Positions 30,018-39,047 of a stretch of DNA of 64,000 bases are shown piece after piece. The position numbers and the translations under genes are program-made. The notes under the pieces were generated by a model. The model had not been told where the DNA came from and searched no databases. It saw only the letters and a program-made list of their open reading frames with translations. How positions within the stretch are numbered: the stretch's first letter is position 1; each line of letters starts with the position of its first letter. The stretch is from Microbacterium sp. TNHR37B (GTDB taxonomy: Bacteria > Actinomycetota > Actinomycetes > Actinomycetales > Microbacteriaceae): positions 1,054,001-1,118,000 of the forward strand of contig NZ_LQGV01000001.1 of NCBI RefSeq assembly GCF_001620065.1. Direction: 5' to 3'.

Positions 30018-30092
30018 CGGCGACGTTTCCGCCGTTCCGGCCCCGACGTCGAAGACCCCGCGGATCGGGAGCCGGACCGGCTCGACGTCCCG

Positions 30093-31106
30093 TCAGCGCA
30101 CGACGAGCTTCGGTTCCACGAGCACGTGCGCGGTTCCCGGTGTCACCTCACGCACCGCGATCGCCCCGGCGGAGTCGACGAGGAGATCGAGTACGCCGGT
30201 CGCGACGCGTTCGGGCAGCTGCTCGACGCTCGAGAGACCGAGCGCCTCGGCGGCGGGCGTGTTGTCGAAGCCGATGATCGGCAGGCGAGGGCACCCGGCC
30301 GCGACGGCAGCCAGATGCGCGCCGATCGCGAGGGAGTCGCTGGCACACACGAGGGCGTCCAGGTCGTGACGAGCCAGCGCGTCGCCCACGATGTCGCGCG
30401 CGAGCGCGACGCTCTCCTCGCTCACCAGTCGAAGCCCGTCGCGCGCCGCGGCGTCGGCGACCGTGTCGCGCCAGCCCCGCTCTCGGTCGTCGCCGGTCCC
30501 CGAGCCCGATGGCCACCCCAGGAACGCCACGCGAGGCCCCGCCGTCTCCATTGCATGCCTCGTGGCGGCGGCCGTCCCCGCTGCGCCGTCGACGTCGACC
30601 CACGGATGCGCGGGATCAGCGACGTCGTCGAGGCCCCAGGGCCGGCCGAAGGAGACGAACGGGATGCCGCGCTCGACGAGCCACCCCGTTCGGGGATCCC
30701 CGTGGAAAGTGCCGGTGATGACGACGCCGTCGATCTCCCCGCCGTCGCGGAGGTCGGTCATGCGGCGGATCTCCTCCTCGGGCGAGCGAGCGGCGTACAG
30801 CATGACGCGCAGGCCCCGCTCCCCGGCGCGTTCGGTCAGGGCGTGGACGAACCGGTCGAGGACGACGCCCGAGATCCCGCCGGCATACGGGTCGAGGTGG
30901 ATGCCGATCGTGGAGCTGCGACGCGTGCGCAAGCGGCGTGCGGAGGCATGCGGCGCGTAGCCGAGGCGATCGATCGCGTCCTGCACCCGCTGCCGCGTCG
31001 TCTCGCGGACGATCGACGGCGTGTTCAGGACGTTGCTGACGGTCTGTCGCGACACACCGGCCGAGCGCGCGACGTCGTCGATCGTCGCCGATCTCTGCGG
31101 GCCCAT
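30093..31106 (-). CDS. LacI-family transcriptional repressor
   Basis: A 337-residue repressor. Residues 5-30 form the LacI helix-turn-helix (TIDDVARSAGVSRQTVSNVL), followed by the hinge (LGYAPHASARRLRTRR) and a periplasmic-binding-like sugar domain. ATG at 31106 has AGGTGAG upstream; a further in-frame start at 31127 is less likely. It faces the ABC importer operon, and twin operators (31168-31212) lie between them. It converges on the IclR gene with 75 nt between stops. Confidence 0.93.
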   Translation of the reverse strand: MGPQRSATIDDVARSAGVSRQTVSNVLNTPSIVRETTRQRVQDAIDRLGYAPHASARRLRTRRSSTIGIHLDPYAGGISGVVLDRFVHALTERAGERGLRVMLYAARSPEEEIRRMTDLRDGGEIDGVVITGTFHGDPRTGWLVERGIPFVSFGRPWGLDDVADPAHPWVDVDGAAGTAAATRHAMETAGPRVAFLGWPSGSGTGDDRERGWRDTVADAAARDGLRLVSEESVALARDIVGDALARHDLDALVCASDSLAIGAHLAAVAAGCPRLPIIGFDNTPAAEALGLSSVEQLPERVATGVLDLLVDSAGAIAVREVTPGTAHVLVEPKLVVR

Positions 31107-31120
31107 CCGCTCACCTGCCC

Positions 31121-31150
31121 TTGACACTCACGCCGCGTTCGCCTTATCTT
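31121..31150 (+). promoter_or_regulatory. Predicted promoter of the sugar ABC operon
   Basis: TTGACA at 31121 and TATCTT at 31145 are separated by 18 nt. The -35 is a perfect consensus; the -10 is 4 of 6. The operators at 31168 and 31201 lie downstream of it, consistent with roadblock repression. Confidence 0.5.
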
Positions 31151-31167
31151 TTCAACCATCCCATAAT

Positions 31168-31212
31168 TTGAACGATCAAATCTCGAGATTGCAGAGATTC
31201 TTGATCGTTCAA
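31168..31212. promoter_or_regulatory. Twin LacI-type operators TTGANCGNTCAA
   Basis: TTGAACGATCAA (31168-31179) and its exact reverse complement TTGATCGTTCAA (31201-31212). Each site is itself near-palindromic, with a central CG as in LacI/GalR operators. Centres are 33 bp apart, about three helical turns, so two repressor dimers would sit on the same face. Confidence 0.72.
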
Positions 31213-31253
31213 GAACCACACCCACGGGATGACCGGCAATCGAAGGAGATGCG

Positions 31254-32519
31254 ATGAAGCGACACACAGCACGGACGCTGTTCGCGGCAGGGGGGCTGGC
31301 GGTCGTCACGACCCTCGCCCTGACCGGCTGCGGCCAGGGGTTCACGGACACCACACCCAGCCAGAGCGGGAGCGCCGCACCGGGCGGCCTCACCGCGTCG
31401 GACGACGCACTGACGGTCCTGATCGGTTCGAGCGGCGACGCCGAGACGAAGGCGGTGAAGGACGCGGTCGCGGCCTGGTCCGCGGACTCGGGCACGAAGG
31501 CGGAGGTCGTCGTGGCCACCGATCTGGCCCAGCAGTTGTCGCAGGGCTTCGCGGCGGGCTCGCCGCCTGACCTCTTCTACCTCTCCACCGACCAGCTGGC
31601 CGGCTACGCCGACAACGGGTCGCTCCAGGCCTACGGCGACATGCTGGCGAACAAGAGCGACTTCTACGAGTCGCTCGTGAGCAACTTCACCTACGACGGC
31701 ACCTTCTACTGCGCGCCGAAGGACTTCTCCACGCTGCAGCTCATCATCAACGAGGGCCTGTGGGAGGATGCGGGGCTGACCGACGCCGACATCCCCACCA
31801 CCTGGGACCAGCTCGCCACCGTCGCGAAGAAGCTCACCACCGACAAGACCACGGGCCTGGTCTTCGGCGGCGAGTACGCCCGCGTCGGCGCCTTCATGGC
31901 GCAGGCGGGAGGCCGGCTCGTGTCCGAGGACGGCACGAAGGCGGAGGCCAACAGCGACGCCAACGTCGAGGCGCTCACCTACGTGCAGCAGCACCTCAAG
32001 GACGGCACGTTCGCTTACGCGGCCGATGTGGGCGCCGGATGGGGTGGTGAGGCGTTCGGGAAGGAGCTGGGCGCCATGACCATCGAGGGCAACTGGATCA
32101 CCGGAGCGCTCGGCGACTTCCCCGATGTGAAGGCCAAGGTCGTGGAGCTTCCCGCCGGCCCCGCGGGCAAGGGCACTCTGCAGTTCACGAACTGCTGGGG
32201 CATGGCCGCGGACAGCCCCAACCAGCAGGGAGCGCTGAAGCTCGTGGAGTACCTGACCAGCGCCGAGCAGCAGCTCGCCTTCTCGAAGGCGTTCGGGCCG
32301 ATGCCGTCGGTGCAGTCCGCTGCCGAGCAGTGGAAGACGGACAACCCCGATCTGGTCGCCTTCCTCGACGGCTCCGCGTACGCGCAGGGCGTGCCCACCA
32401 ACAAGGGTGCCGCTGACGTCGTGACCGACTTCAACGCCCAGCTGGGATCGCTCGCCACGGGCGACCCGAAGGCGATCCTCGACTCGGTGCAGTCGAACCT
32501 CGAGGCCATCGTCGGCTGA
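31254..32519 (+). CDS. Sugar ABC transporter substrate-binding lipoprotein
   Basis: A 421-residue extracellular binding protein. The signal peptide ends in lipobox LTGC with lipidated Cys26. The body matches the family-1 extracellular solute-binding fold (LIGSSGDAETKAVKDAVAAW; AMTIEGNWITGAL). ATG at 31254 follows AAGGAG. First gene of a four-gene coupled operon repressed by the LacI protein. No ATPase gene is present, so a shared MsiK-like ATPase probably energises it. Substrate likely an oligosaccharide given the downstream debranching-like enzyme. Confidence 0.92.
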   Translation: MKRHTARTLFAAGGLAVVTTLALTGCGQGFTDTTPSQSGSAAPGGLTASDDALTVLIGSSGDAETKAVKDAVAAWSADSGTKAEVVVATDLAQQLSQGFAAGSPPDLFYLSTDQLAGYADNGSLQAYGDMLANKSDFYESLVSNFTYDGTFYCAPKDFSTLQLIINEGLWEDAGLTDADIPTTWDQLATVAKKLTTDKTTGLVFGGEYARVGAFMAQAGGRLVSEDGTKAEANSDANVEALTYVQQHLKDGTFAYAADVGAGWGGEAFGKELGAMTIEGNWITGALGDFPDVKAKVVELPAGPAGKGTLQFTNCWGMAADSPNQQGALKLVEYLTSAEQQLAFSKAFGPMPSVQSAAEQWKTDNPDLVAFLDGSAYAQGVPTNKGAADVVTDFNAQLGSLATGDPKAILDSVQSNLEAIVG

Positions 32520-32524
32520 CGACC

Positions 32525-33655
32525 ATGACCGCGACCGTCACCCCGGCCGCGACACCCTCCCGCCCGGCCTCCTCGCGTCCGTCCCGCTCCCGCGGGACGC
32601 GGCGCGGGGAGGCCCGAGCGGGCTGGCTGTTCGTCTCGCCGGTGATCCTCATCCTGGGCCTGTTCCTCTTCGTGCCCGTGCTCATGGCGCTCTGGGTCAG
32701 CTTCTCGGACTGGTCCGGGCGCGGGAGCCCCTTCTCCTCCACCGTCAACTTCGTCGGTGCGGACAACTACGCCGCGATCACGACCGGCGGGCTCGCGACG
32801 CGTGACTTCGGCACGGCGCTGCGCAACAACGCGTGGTACGTGCTTCTCGTCGTCCCCCTGCAGACGGCGCTGTCGCTCTTCCTCGCCGTGCTCGTGAGCC
32901 GACGCATGCTGCGCGCCCGCGGCTTCTTCCGCACCGCGTTCTACTTCCCTTCGGTGACCAGCTCAGTGGCGATCACGGTGCTCTGGTTGTTCCTCTTCTC
33001 CTTCACCGGTCCGGTCAACGCGATCATCGCGTGGTTCGGCGGCGAAGGCCCCAACTGGTTCCGTGACCCCCGTGGCCTCGTCCACGTCGTCCTGAGCGCC
33101 TTCGGAATCACCTCAGGTCCCGACGCGCTCACCCAGAACACCGCACTGGGGCTGTCGTGGTGGGACTGGCTCGCCGGGCCCTCCGTCGCGATGTTCGCGC
33201 TCATCCTCATGGCCGTGTTCACCACGAGCGGCACCTTCATGCTGCTGTTCATCGCGGCTCTTCAGAACGTCGGCTACGAACTGACCGAGGCGTCGATGAT
33301 GGACGGCGCGAACGCGTGGCAGCGCTTCTGGCGGATCACCCTGCCGCAGCTGCGGCCCACCCTGTTCACCGTGATCACCCTCGGACTCATCGGCTGCTGG
33401 CAGGTCTTCGACCAGATCTACACCGGCACGCAGGGCGACCCGGCCAAGACCACGATGACCCCTGCGTACCTCTCCTACACGGCCGCCTTCGGCAGCCAGG
33501 ACTGGGGCATCGGCGCCGCCATCGCCTTCATCCTGTTCGTGATCATCATCGTGTTCACGATCTTCCAGCGCTGGGTGCTGCGGGACCGGCCCGTCTCGCA
33601 GCGCCGGATCCGCGCCTACCAGTCCCGGGCGACACGAGAGGGGATGTCGTCGTGA
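32525..33655 (+). CDS. Sugar ABC transporter permease (MalF type)
   Basis: A 376-residue permease with a basic N-terminal tail and about six membrane helices. The EAA loop EASMMDGANAWQRFWRITLP is clear. It starts 5 nt after the binding protein stop. Its stop overlaps the next permease in a GTGA tetranucleotide. Confidence 0.93.
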   Translation: MTATVTPAATPSRPASSRPSRSRGTRRGEARAGWLFVSPVILILGLFLFVPVLMALWVSFSDWSGRGSPFSSTVNFVGADNYAAITTGGLATRDFGTALRNNAWYVLLVVPLQTALSLFLAVLVSRRMLRARGFFRTAFYFPSVTSSVAITVLWLFLFSFTGPVNAIIAWFGGEGPNWFRDPRGLVHVVLSAFGITSGPDALTQNTALGLSWWDWLAGPSVAMFALILMAVFTTSGTFMLLFIAALQNVGYELTEASMMDGANAWQRFWRITLPQLRPTLFTVITLGLIGCWQVFDQIYTGTQGDPAKTTMTPAYLSYTAAFGSQDWGIGAAIAFILFVIIIVFTIFQRWVLRDRPVSQRRIRAYQSRATREGMSS

Positions 33656-34530
33656 CCGGCACCACCGTCACCGCGCCCGCGCGGCGCCGTCGCCGCCTCA
33701 CCCTGCGGAGCACCAGCGGCCAGATCGCCCTGTACGCGCTCATCGTGCTGCTCGCGGTCGTCTACATCTATCCGTTCCTCGTCCAGGTCGCCACGTCGTT
33801 CAAGTCGGAGGCCGAGGCCGCATCCGACCCGATCTCCCTCCTGCCGCAGACGTTCACGACCGCGGCGTACGAGCGGCTCTTCCTCAACAGCGACTTCCCG
33901 CTCTGGTTCGCCAACTCCACGATCGTCACGATCGCCGTGACGCTCGGCCGTGTGTTCTTCGTCTCGCTCGCGGGTTATGCGCTCGCTCGCCTGCAGTTCC
34001 GCGGGCGGAGTGTCGTGTTCGGCATGGTGGTGGCCGTCATGGCGGTGCCCACCGTGGTGCTCCTGATCCCGAAGTTCCTCGTGCTGAACCAACTCGGCCT
34101 GTACGACTCGTACGCCGGCATGATCCTGCCGCTCCTCGTGGACGCGGCGGGTGTGTTCATCATGAAGGGCTTCTTCGAGTCGATCCCGGTGTCGGTGGAG
34201 GAGCAGGCCCGTATCGACGGCGCGGGAACCTTCCGCGTGTTCTGGTCCGTCGTCCTGCCGATGGCCCGGCCCGCCCTCATCACGATCGTGATCCTGTCGT
34301 TCCAGGGGTCGTGGAACGAGCTCAGCCACTTCATCGTGTCGACGCAATCGCCGGGGCTGACGACCCTCACCAAGGGCGTCGCCTCGCTGTCGTCGGGGGC
34401 TCTCAGCCAGGGCACGCAGTACCCGCTGCGTCTGGCGGCCGCAGCGCTGATGACCATCCCGGTCGCCGTGCTGTTCTTCATCTTCCAGAAACGCATCATG
34501 AACACCAGCGAAGGAGCAGTGAAGGGATGA
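33652..34530 (+). CDS. Sugar ABC transporter permease (MalG type)
   Basis: A 292-residue permease with six membrane helices and the EAA loop EEQARIDGAGTFRVFWSVVLP. GTG start at 33652 overlaps the previous stop. It ends in an ATGA overlap with the hydrolase gene, so all three are translationally linked. Confidence 0.93.
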   Translation: MTGTTVTAPARRRRRLTLRSTSGQIALYALIVLLAVVYIYPFLVQVATSFKSEAEAASDPISLLPQTFTTAAYERLFLNSDFPLWFANSTIVTIAVTLGRVFFVSLAGYALARLQFRGRSVVFGMVVAVMAVPTVVLLIPKFLVLNQLGLYDSYAGMILPLLVDAAGVFIMKGFFESIPVSVEEQARIDGAGTFRVFWSVVLPMARPALITIVILSFQGSWNELSHFIVSTQSPGLTTLTKGVASLSSGALSQGTQYPLRLAAAALMTIPVAVLFFIFQKRIMNTSEGAVKG

Positions 34531-36416
34531 CGGACGGATTGCAGCCGTTCCTGTCGGATCGGGTGGTGGCGCTGTCGGCCCCCACCCAGGCATGGTCGGG
34601 ATCGGACGGTGACCTGGGCGCGGCCACGATCGACGGCTTCTACCACGGCGATACGCGATTCGTCCGGACGCTCCGGCTGGAGTATGCGGGCGCGGATACC
34701 CCGTTCGCCGCGCCGGAGTGGATCCGTGCCACCTCGCCCGCCGCCGGCGAGGTGCGGTTCGACGCCGTCCTGAGAGGGATCGACGACCCCTTCCCCGACC
34801 CGAAGGTGCGTCTGGAACGCGTCCGACGCGTGACCGACGGCCGTGTCACCGAGACCGTCACCGTCCGATCGCACCTCGCCGAGCCCGTCTCGCTCCGAGT
34901 GCGGAGCACGTGGGAGCCCGACTTCACGGCCCTGCAGCAGGTGAAGGCCGGCGCTGCGGAGCGGTCTTCGTGGGGAGCGGAGTCTGTCTCCGATGGTCTT
35001 CGCGTGTCGTCGGGTGCAGCCGCTCTTCAGGTGCGCACCGACGGGGCCGAGGTCGTGATCGGGGCCGACATCGCGCTGACCTGGACGCGGGAGGTGGCGG
35101 CCTTCGGTACGGCGACCGTGGAGTGGAGCGTGACGATGGACGATCCGTCGCTCGTCGTCCGCGGTGTCGCCGCGCCCGCCCCGTGGCAGACGCCGGAGGT
35201 CGCCCCGGCCGCTGACCCGCGCCTCTCGCGCTGGCTCGATCGCGCGCTGGGAGACCTCGACGCGCTGCGGCTCGCACTCCCGGACCATCCCGACGACGTC
35301 TTCTTCGCCGCGGGGGCGCCGTGGTTCTTCACGCTGTTCGGCCGCGACTCGCTCTGGGCGGCGCGGTTGCTCCTGCCGCTGGACGTCACGACCGCGGCCT
35401 CCACCTTGCGCGTCCTGGCCCGGCTGCAGGGCACGAAGAACGATCCCGAGACGGCGGAGCAGCCCGGCAAGATCATGCACGAGCTCCGCTCCGGTGAACT
35501 GGCCATGCCCGGTGAGGGGATCGTGCTCCCTCCGCTCTACTACGGCACCGTCGACGCGACGGCGCTCTGGGTATGCCTGCTCGTGGAAGCCGCCGAGGCG
35601 GGAATGCCCGAGGCGGAGGTGCGCACGCTCCTCCCCCGCCTGGAGGCGGCGCTGGAGTGGATCACGACCAGCGTCGGCGCGCACGGCTTCCTCGACTACG
35701 TCGACGAGACCGGACACGGGCTGTCCAACCAGGGGTGGAAGGACTCCGGCGACTCGATCCAGTGGCGCAGCGGCGCGCTCGCGGAGGGCCCGATCGCGCT
35801 GAGCGAGGTGCAGGGCTACGCCTACGAGGCCGCGCAGGGTGCGGCAGACCTGCTCGACCGCTTCGACCGCCCCGGTTCCTCGGAGCTGCGGGAGTGGGCG
35901 GCACAGCTCAAAGAACGCTTCGCGGAGCGTTTCTGGGTCACCACGGCCGAGGGGCGCTACCCCGCGATCGCGCTCGACCGCCACGGAGCCCCCGTCGACA
36001 CCCTGACGACGAACGCCGGGCACCTGCTCGGCACCGGGATCCTCGACCCGGAGGACGAGGCAGCGGTCTCGGCCCTCCTGTGCGGGCCGACCGTGTCGTC
36101 GGGGTTCGGGCTGCGCACGCTCTCCACGCAGGCGGCGGGGTACTGGCCGCTCAGCTACCACGGCGGGAGCGTCTGGACGCACGACACCGCGATCGTCGCA
36201 CGGGGAATGGCCCGCGCGGGCCTCACCGACGACGCTCGGAGCATCGTGGCCGGCCTGCTCGCGGCGGCCGAGGCCTTCGACTACCGCGTGCCGGAGCTCC
36301 ACGCCGGCGACGATGCGCGCGAAGTGACGGCACCGAGCCCCTACCCGGCCGCGTGCCGGCCGCAGGCATGGTCGGCCGCCGCCGCGGTCACGGCGTGGGA
36401 GATCGCCGGACGCTGA
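34527..36416 (+). CDS. Glycogen-debranching-type glycoside hydrolase (GDE family)
   Basis: A 629-residue cytoplasmic protein with no signal peptide. The N-terminal third matches the GDE N-terminal domain (GFYHGDTRFVRTLRLEYAG). The C-terminal (alpha/alpha)6 barrel contains TLFGRDSLWAARLLLPLD, NQGWKDSGDSIQWR and GGSVWTHDTAIVARGM, typical of amylo-alpha-1,6-glucosidase-like hydrolases. It would cleave imported oligosaccharides. Coupling to the permease gene makes it part of the import pathway. The exact glycosidic bond is uncertain. Confidence 0.87.
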   Translation: MTDGLQPFLSDRVVALSAPTQAWSGSDGDLGAATIDGFYHGDTRFVRTLRLEYAGADTPFAAPEWIRATSPAAGEVRFDAVLRGIDDPFPDPKVRLERVRRVTDGRVTETVTVRSHLAEPVSLRVRSTWEPDFTALQQVKAGAAERSSWGAESVSDGLRVSSGAAALQVRTDGAEVVIGADIALTWTREVAAFGTATVEWSVTMDDPSLVVRGVAAPAPWQTPEVAPAADPRLSRWLDRALGDLDALRLALPDHPDDVFFAAGAPWFFTLFGRDSLWAARLLLPLDVTTAASTLRVLARLQGTKNDPETAEQPGKIMHELRSGELAMPGEGIVLPPLYYGTVDATALWVCLLVEAAEAGMPEAEVRTLLPRLEAALEWITTSVGAHGFLDYVDETGHGLSNQGWKDSGDSIQWRSGALAEGPIALSEVQGYAYEAAQGAADLLDRFDRPGSSELREWAAQLKERFAERFWVTTAEGRYPAIALDRHGAPVDTLTTNAGHLLGTGILDPEDEAAVSALLCGPTVSSGFGLRTLSTQAAGYWPLSYHGGSVWTHDTAIVARGMARAGLTDDARSIVAGLLAAAEAFDYRVPELHAGDDAREVTAPSPYPAACRPQAWSAAAAVTAWEIAGR

Positions 36417-36419
36417 GAC

Positions 36420-36454
36420 GCGGCGTCGTCAGTCCAGTTTGCTGACGACGCCGC
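36420..36454. terminator. Bidirectional hairpin between convergent genes
   Basis: GCGGCGTCGTCAG (36420-36432) pairs perfectly with 36442-36454 around a 9-nt loop containing a TTT. It lies 3 nt after the hydrolase stop and overlaps the last codons and stop of the convergent YbaK-type gene. Confidence 0.6.
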
Positions 36455-36908
36455 CGGTCAGCCGGACGAGTTCGTCGAACGTCAACGGGAACACCGTGTG
36501 CGGGGTGCCACCGGCAGCCCAGATCTCGGGGTACTCGGCGAGCGCCTCATCGACCACGGTCGTCAGCGCGGAGGGATGACCCGTCGGGGCGACGCCCCCG
36601 ATCGCCTGACCGGTCGCCTCCCGCACCTGATCGACGCTCGCCCGTTCGATACGGCCGCGACCGAGACGCTCCGCGAGCGCCGCGGTGTCGACCCGGTGCG
36701 CGCCGCTGGTCATCACCAGGAGCGGCTCGCCGTCGGACCAGAACACGAGGCTGTTCGCGATCGCACCCACCTCCACGCCCAGCGCTTCGGCGGCGAGCGC
36801 GGCGGTGGATGCGGCGTCGGGCAGCACGATGATCTCGCCGGCGACCCCGGCAGCGACGAGCGCCTCCTGGACGAGTCGACTACGAGGGGGAAGCGACGAG
36901 GACGTCAT
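36429..36908 (-). CDS. YbaK/ProX-type aminoacyl-tRNA deacylase
   Basis: A 159-residue protein of the YbaK fold (TAALAAEALGVEVGAIANSLVF; GQAIGGVAPTGHP; AAGGTPHTVFPLTFDEL). These proteins hydrolyse mischarged tRNAs such as Cys-tRNAPro or Ala-tRNAPro. ATG at 36908 has AGGAGAA upstream. Single-gene unit, divergent from nhaA. Confidence 0.9.
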   Translation of the reverse strand: MTSSSLPPRSRLVQEALVAAGVAGEIIVLPDAASTAALAAEALGVEVGAIANSLVFWSDGEPLLVMTSGAHRVDTAALAERLGRGRIERASVDQVREATGQAIGGVAPTGHPSALTTVVDEALAEYPEIWAAGGTPHTVFPLTFDELVRLTGGVVSKLD

Positions 36909-37070
36909 GGTGTTCTCCTGTGCGTAGACAGTGGGATGAGGATCGGGTCGGGGACAGCATAGGGCGCTCTCGGACGCTCGCCGGAGAGCGAACACGACCC
37001 TCGGACCCTTGCGAACCCCTATTCTCAGACGCAGACGACAGCGAAGACCTGCGAAGGACGGCGCACACGC

Positions 37071-39011
37071 ATGACGATTTCGTCGACCACCACCAGCGGC
37101 ACCCCCGCACCACGCCCCGCCCCGCAGAACACGGGCCGGCGACCGCGTGCGGGCACCGGCCGGCGCGCACCCGTGCGGAAGCGCACCTCGATCGCCGCGA
37201 CGATCCGTGCGATGGGCCAGGCCCGCGTCGGCGCCCTCCTGCTGCTGGCCGCCACGGTGGTCGCGATCGTCTGGGCGAACGCGTCGGGCAGCTACGCGGC
37301 CTTCTGGGAGACGCACCTCAGCATCGGACTCGGCGACCTCCACCTGGAGTTCACGCTCCATGCGCTCGTGAACGACGCGCTGATGGCGATCTTCTTCTTC
37401 ACCGTGGGACTGGAAGTCCGCAGGGAGTTCGCGATCGGCGAGCTCACCAGCTGGTCCCGCGCCATGGTTCCCGTCATCGCCGCGATCGCCGGGCTCGCCC
37501 TCCCGGCACTCCTGTTCGTGCTGATCGCCGCGCCGTCCGGGCACGCGGCCGCGTGGGGCGTCGTCATCTCGACCGACACCGCCTTCCTCGTCGGTGCCCT
37601 CGCCCTCATCGGACCGCGCGTACCGGGGCGACTGCGCATCTTCCTCTTGGCCCTCGCCGTCGTCGACGACATCGGCGCCCTCAGCATCATCGCGCTCGTC
37701 TACACCGACTCCTTCGAACCGATGTGGCTCGCCGTGGCGGCGGTGGGGCTCGCCGGCGTGTTCGCGACGCGGTACCTGCGCAGCGGTCGGGGCCCGGTCT
37801 ACGCGACCCTCGCGATCATCGTGTGGCTCGCGTTCCTGGCCTCCGGCGTGCACCCGACCTTGGCCGGCGTCGCCATCGCGCTCCTCGTGCCGGTCTATCG
37901 CCCGAACCGCCGCGACGTGGAGCACGCGCTGGAACTGGCCCGCACCTTCCGACAGTCGCCGAACACGGAGTACGCCCGCGCCGCCGCCAACAGCCTGCGC
38001 GAGTCGATCTCCATCAACGAACGATTGCAGTCCGCCTATGCACCGTACGTCGCGTACGTCATCCTGCCGCTGTTCGCGCTCGCCAACGCGGGCGTCGTCA
38101 TCACCGGAGACATCCTAGCCGGGGCCCTCCGCTCCCCTCTGACGTGGGGCATCGTCGCCGGTCTCGTCGTCGGCAAGTTCCTCGGCATCTTCGGATCCAC
38201 GGCGCTCCTGCGCGTGTTCCGGCTGGGCGAGTTCGGCCCCGGTCTCACCCTCGACCGGATCGCCGGAGGTGCGGCGCTCAGCGGCATCGGCTTCACGATC
38301 TCGCTCTTCATCATCGATCTCGCCATCTCCGATCCGTCCGCGCAGAACGAGGCCCGCGTCGGGGTGCTCGCGGCCTCCGTGATCGCGTTCCTGCTCGCCA
38401 CCGTGGTGTTCCGGATCTCCGATGCGGTCCGCGGCGACATCGACACGGGCCAGACCCTCGTCCGCCCCGTGGATCCCCGACGCGACCACATCTGGGGCTC
38501 TCCGGACGCGCCGTTCACGATCGTGGAGTACGGCGACTTCCAGTGCGAGTTCTGCTTGAAGGCATCGGGGTCGATCCAGGAGGTGCATGCCGAGCTCGGC
38601 GATCAGCTCCGGTATGTCTGGCGCCACGCTCCGCTCACCACGCAGCACCCCAACGCGCTCGCCGGCGCCGAAGCCGCGGAGGCAGCAGCCTTGCAAGGGA
38701 AGTTCTTCGAGTTCGAGCGCGGGCTGTTCGCCGACCAGGAGAACCAGCTCCCCTCCGACATCGTGCGACTGGCACGCCGCCTGGATCTCGACGTCGAACG
38801 GTTCGAACGGGATCTCGAATCGGCGGAGGTCACTGCCCGCGTCCGCGACGACATGCTCGACGCGGAGGCCATGGGTGTCACCTCGGTGCCCACGTTCTTC
38901 CTCAACGGACGACGCCACGTCGGCCCGTATGACGCCCAATCCCTGATCCGCGCCCTGCAAGAGACATCGACGACCGGCACGGCGAGCACGACGCAGGCCA
39001 CCCCCGCTTAG
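37071..39011 (+). CDS. nhaA: NhaA Na+/H+ antiporter fused to a DsbA-like thioredoxin domain
   Basis: A 646-residue fusion. Residues about 45-445 are an NhaA antiporter with VVDDIGALSIIAL (paired Asp of the ion site) and FTVGLEVRREFAIGEL. Residues about 470-630 are a thioredoxin/DsbA-like domain with EYGDFQCEFCLKASG (Cys492 and Cys495) and the cis-Pro loop TSVPTFFLNG. A disordered Pro/Arg-rich N-terminal tail precedes helix 1. NhaA-thioredoxin fusions are known in actinobacteria; the fusion may link ion exchange to thiol redox state. The gene is followed 36 nt downstream by the redox flavoprotein. Confidence 0.93.
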   Translation: MTISSTTTSGTPAPRPAPQNTGRRPRAGTGRRAPVRKRTSIAATIRAMGQARVGALLLLAATVVAIVWANASGSYAAFWETHLSIGLGDLHLEFTLHALVNDALMAIFFFTVGLEVRREFAIGELTSWSRAMVPVIAAIAGLALPALLFVLIAAPSGHAAAWGVVISTDTAFLVGALALIGPRVPGRLRIFLLALAVVDDIGALSIIALVYTDSFEPMWLAVAAVGLAGVFATRYLRSGRGPVYATLAIIVWLAFLASGVHPTLAGVAIALLVPVYRPNRRDVEHALELARTFRQSPNTEYARAAANSLRESISINERLQSAYAPYVAYVILPLFALANAGVVITGDILAGALRSPLTWGIVAGLVVGKFLGIFGSTALLRVFRLGEFGPGLTLDRIAGGAALSGIGFTISLFIIDLAISDPSAQNEARVGVLAASVIAFLLATVVFRISDAVRGDIDTGQTLVRPVDPRRDHIWGSPDAPFTIVEYGDFQCEFCLKASGSIQEVHAELGDQLRYVWRHAPLTTQHPNALAGAEAAEAAALQGKFFEFERGLFADQENQLPSDIVRLARRLDLDVERFERDLESAEVTARVRDDMLDAEAMGVTSVPTFFLNGRRHVGPYDAQSLIRALQETSTTGTASTTQATPA

Positions 39012-39047
39012 GCCGGTCGGCCTCACCTTGGACACCCGGAGGTCCCC

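Noticed and set aside
30018..30092. Terminator between the convergent IclR and LacI genes
   Set aside because: GACGTCGA/TCGACGTC can pair, but the loop is over 25 nt and there is no T run; too weak to call.
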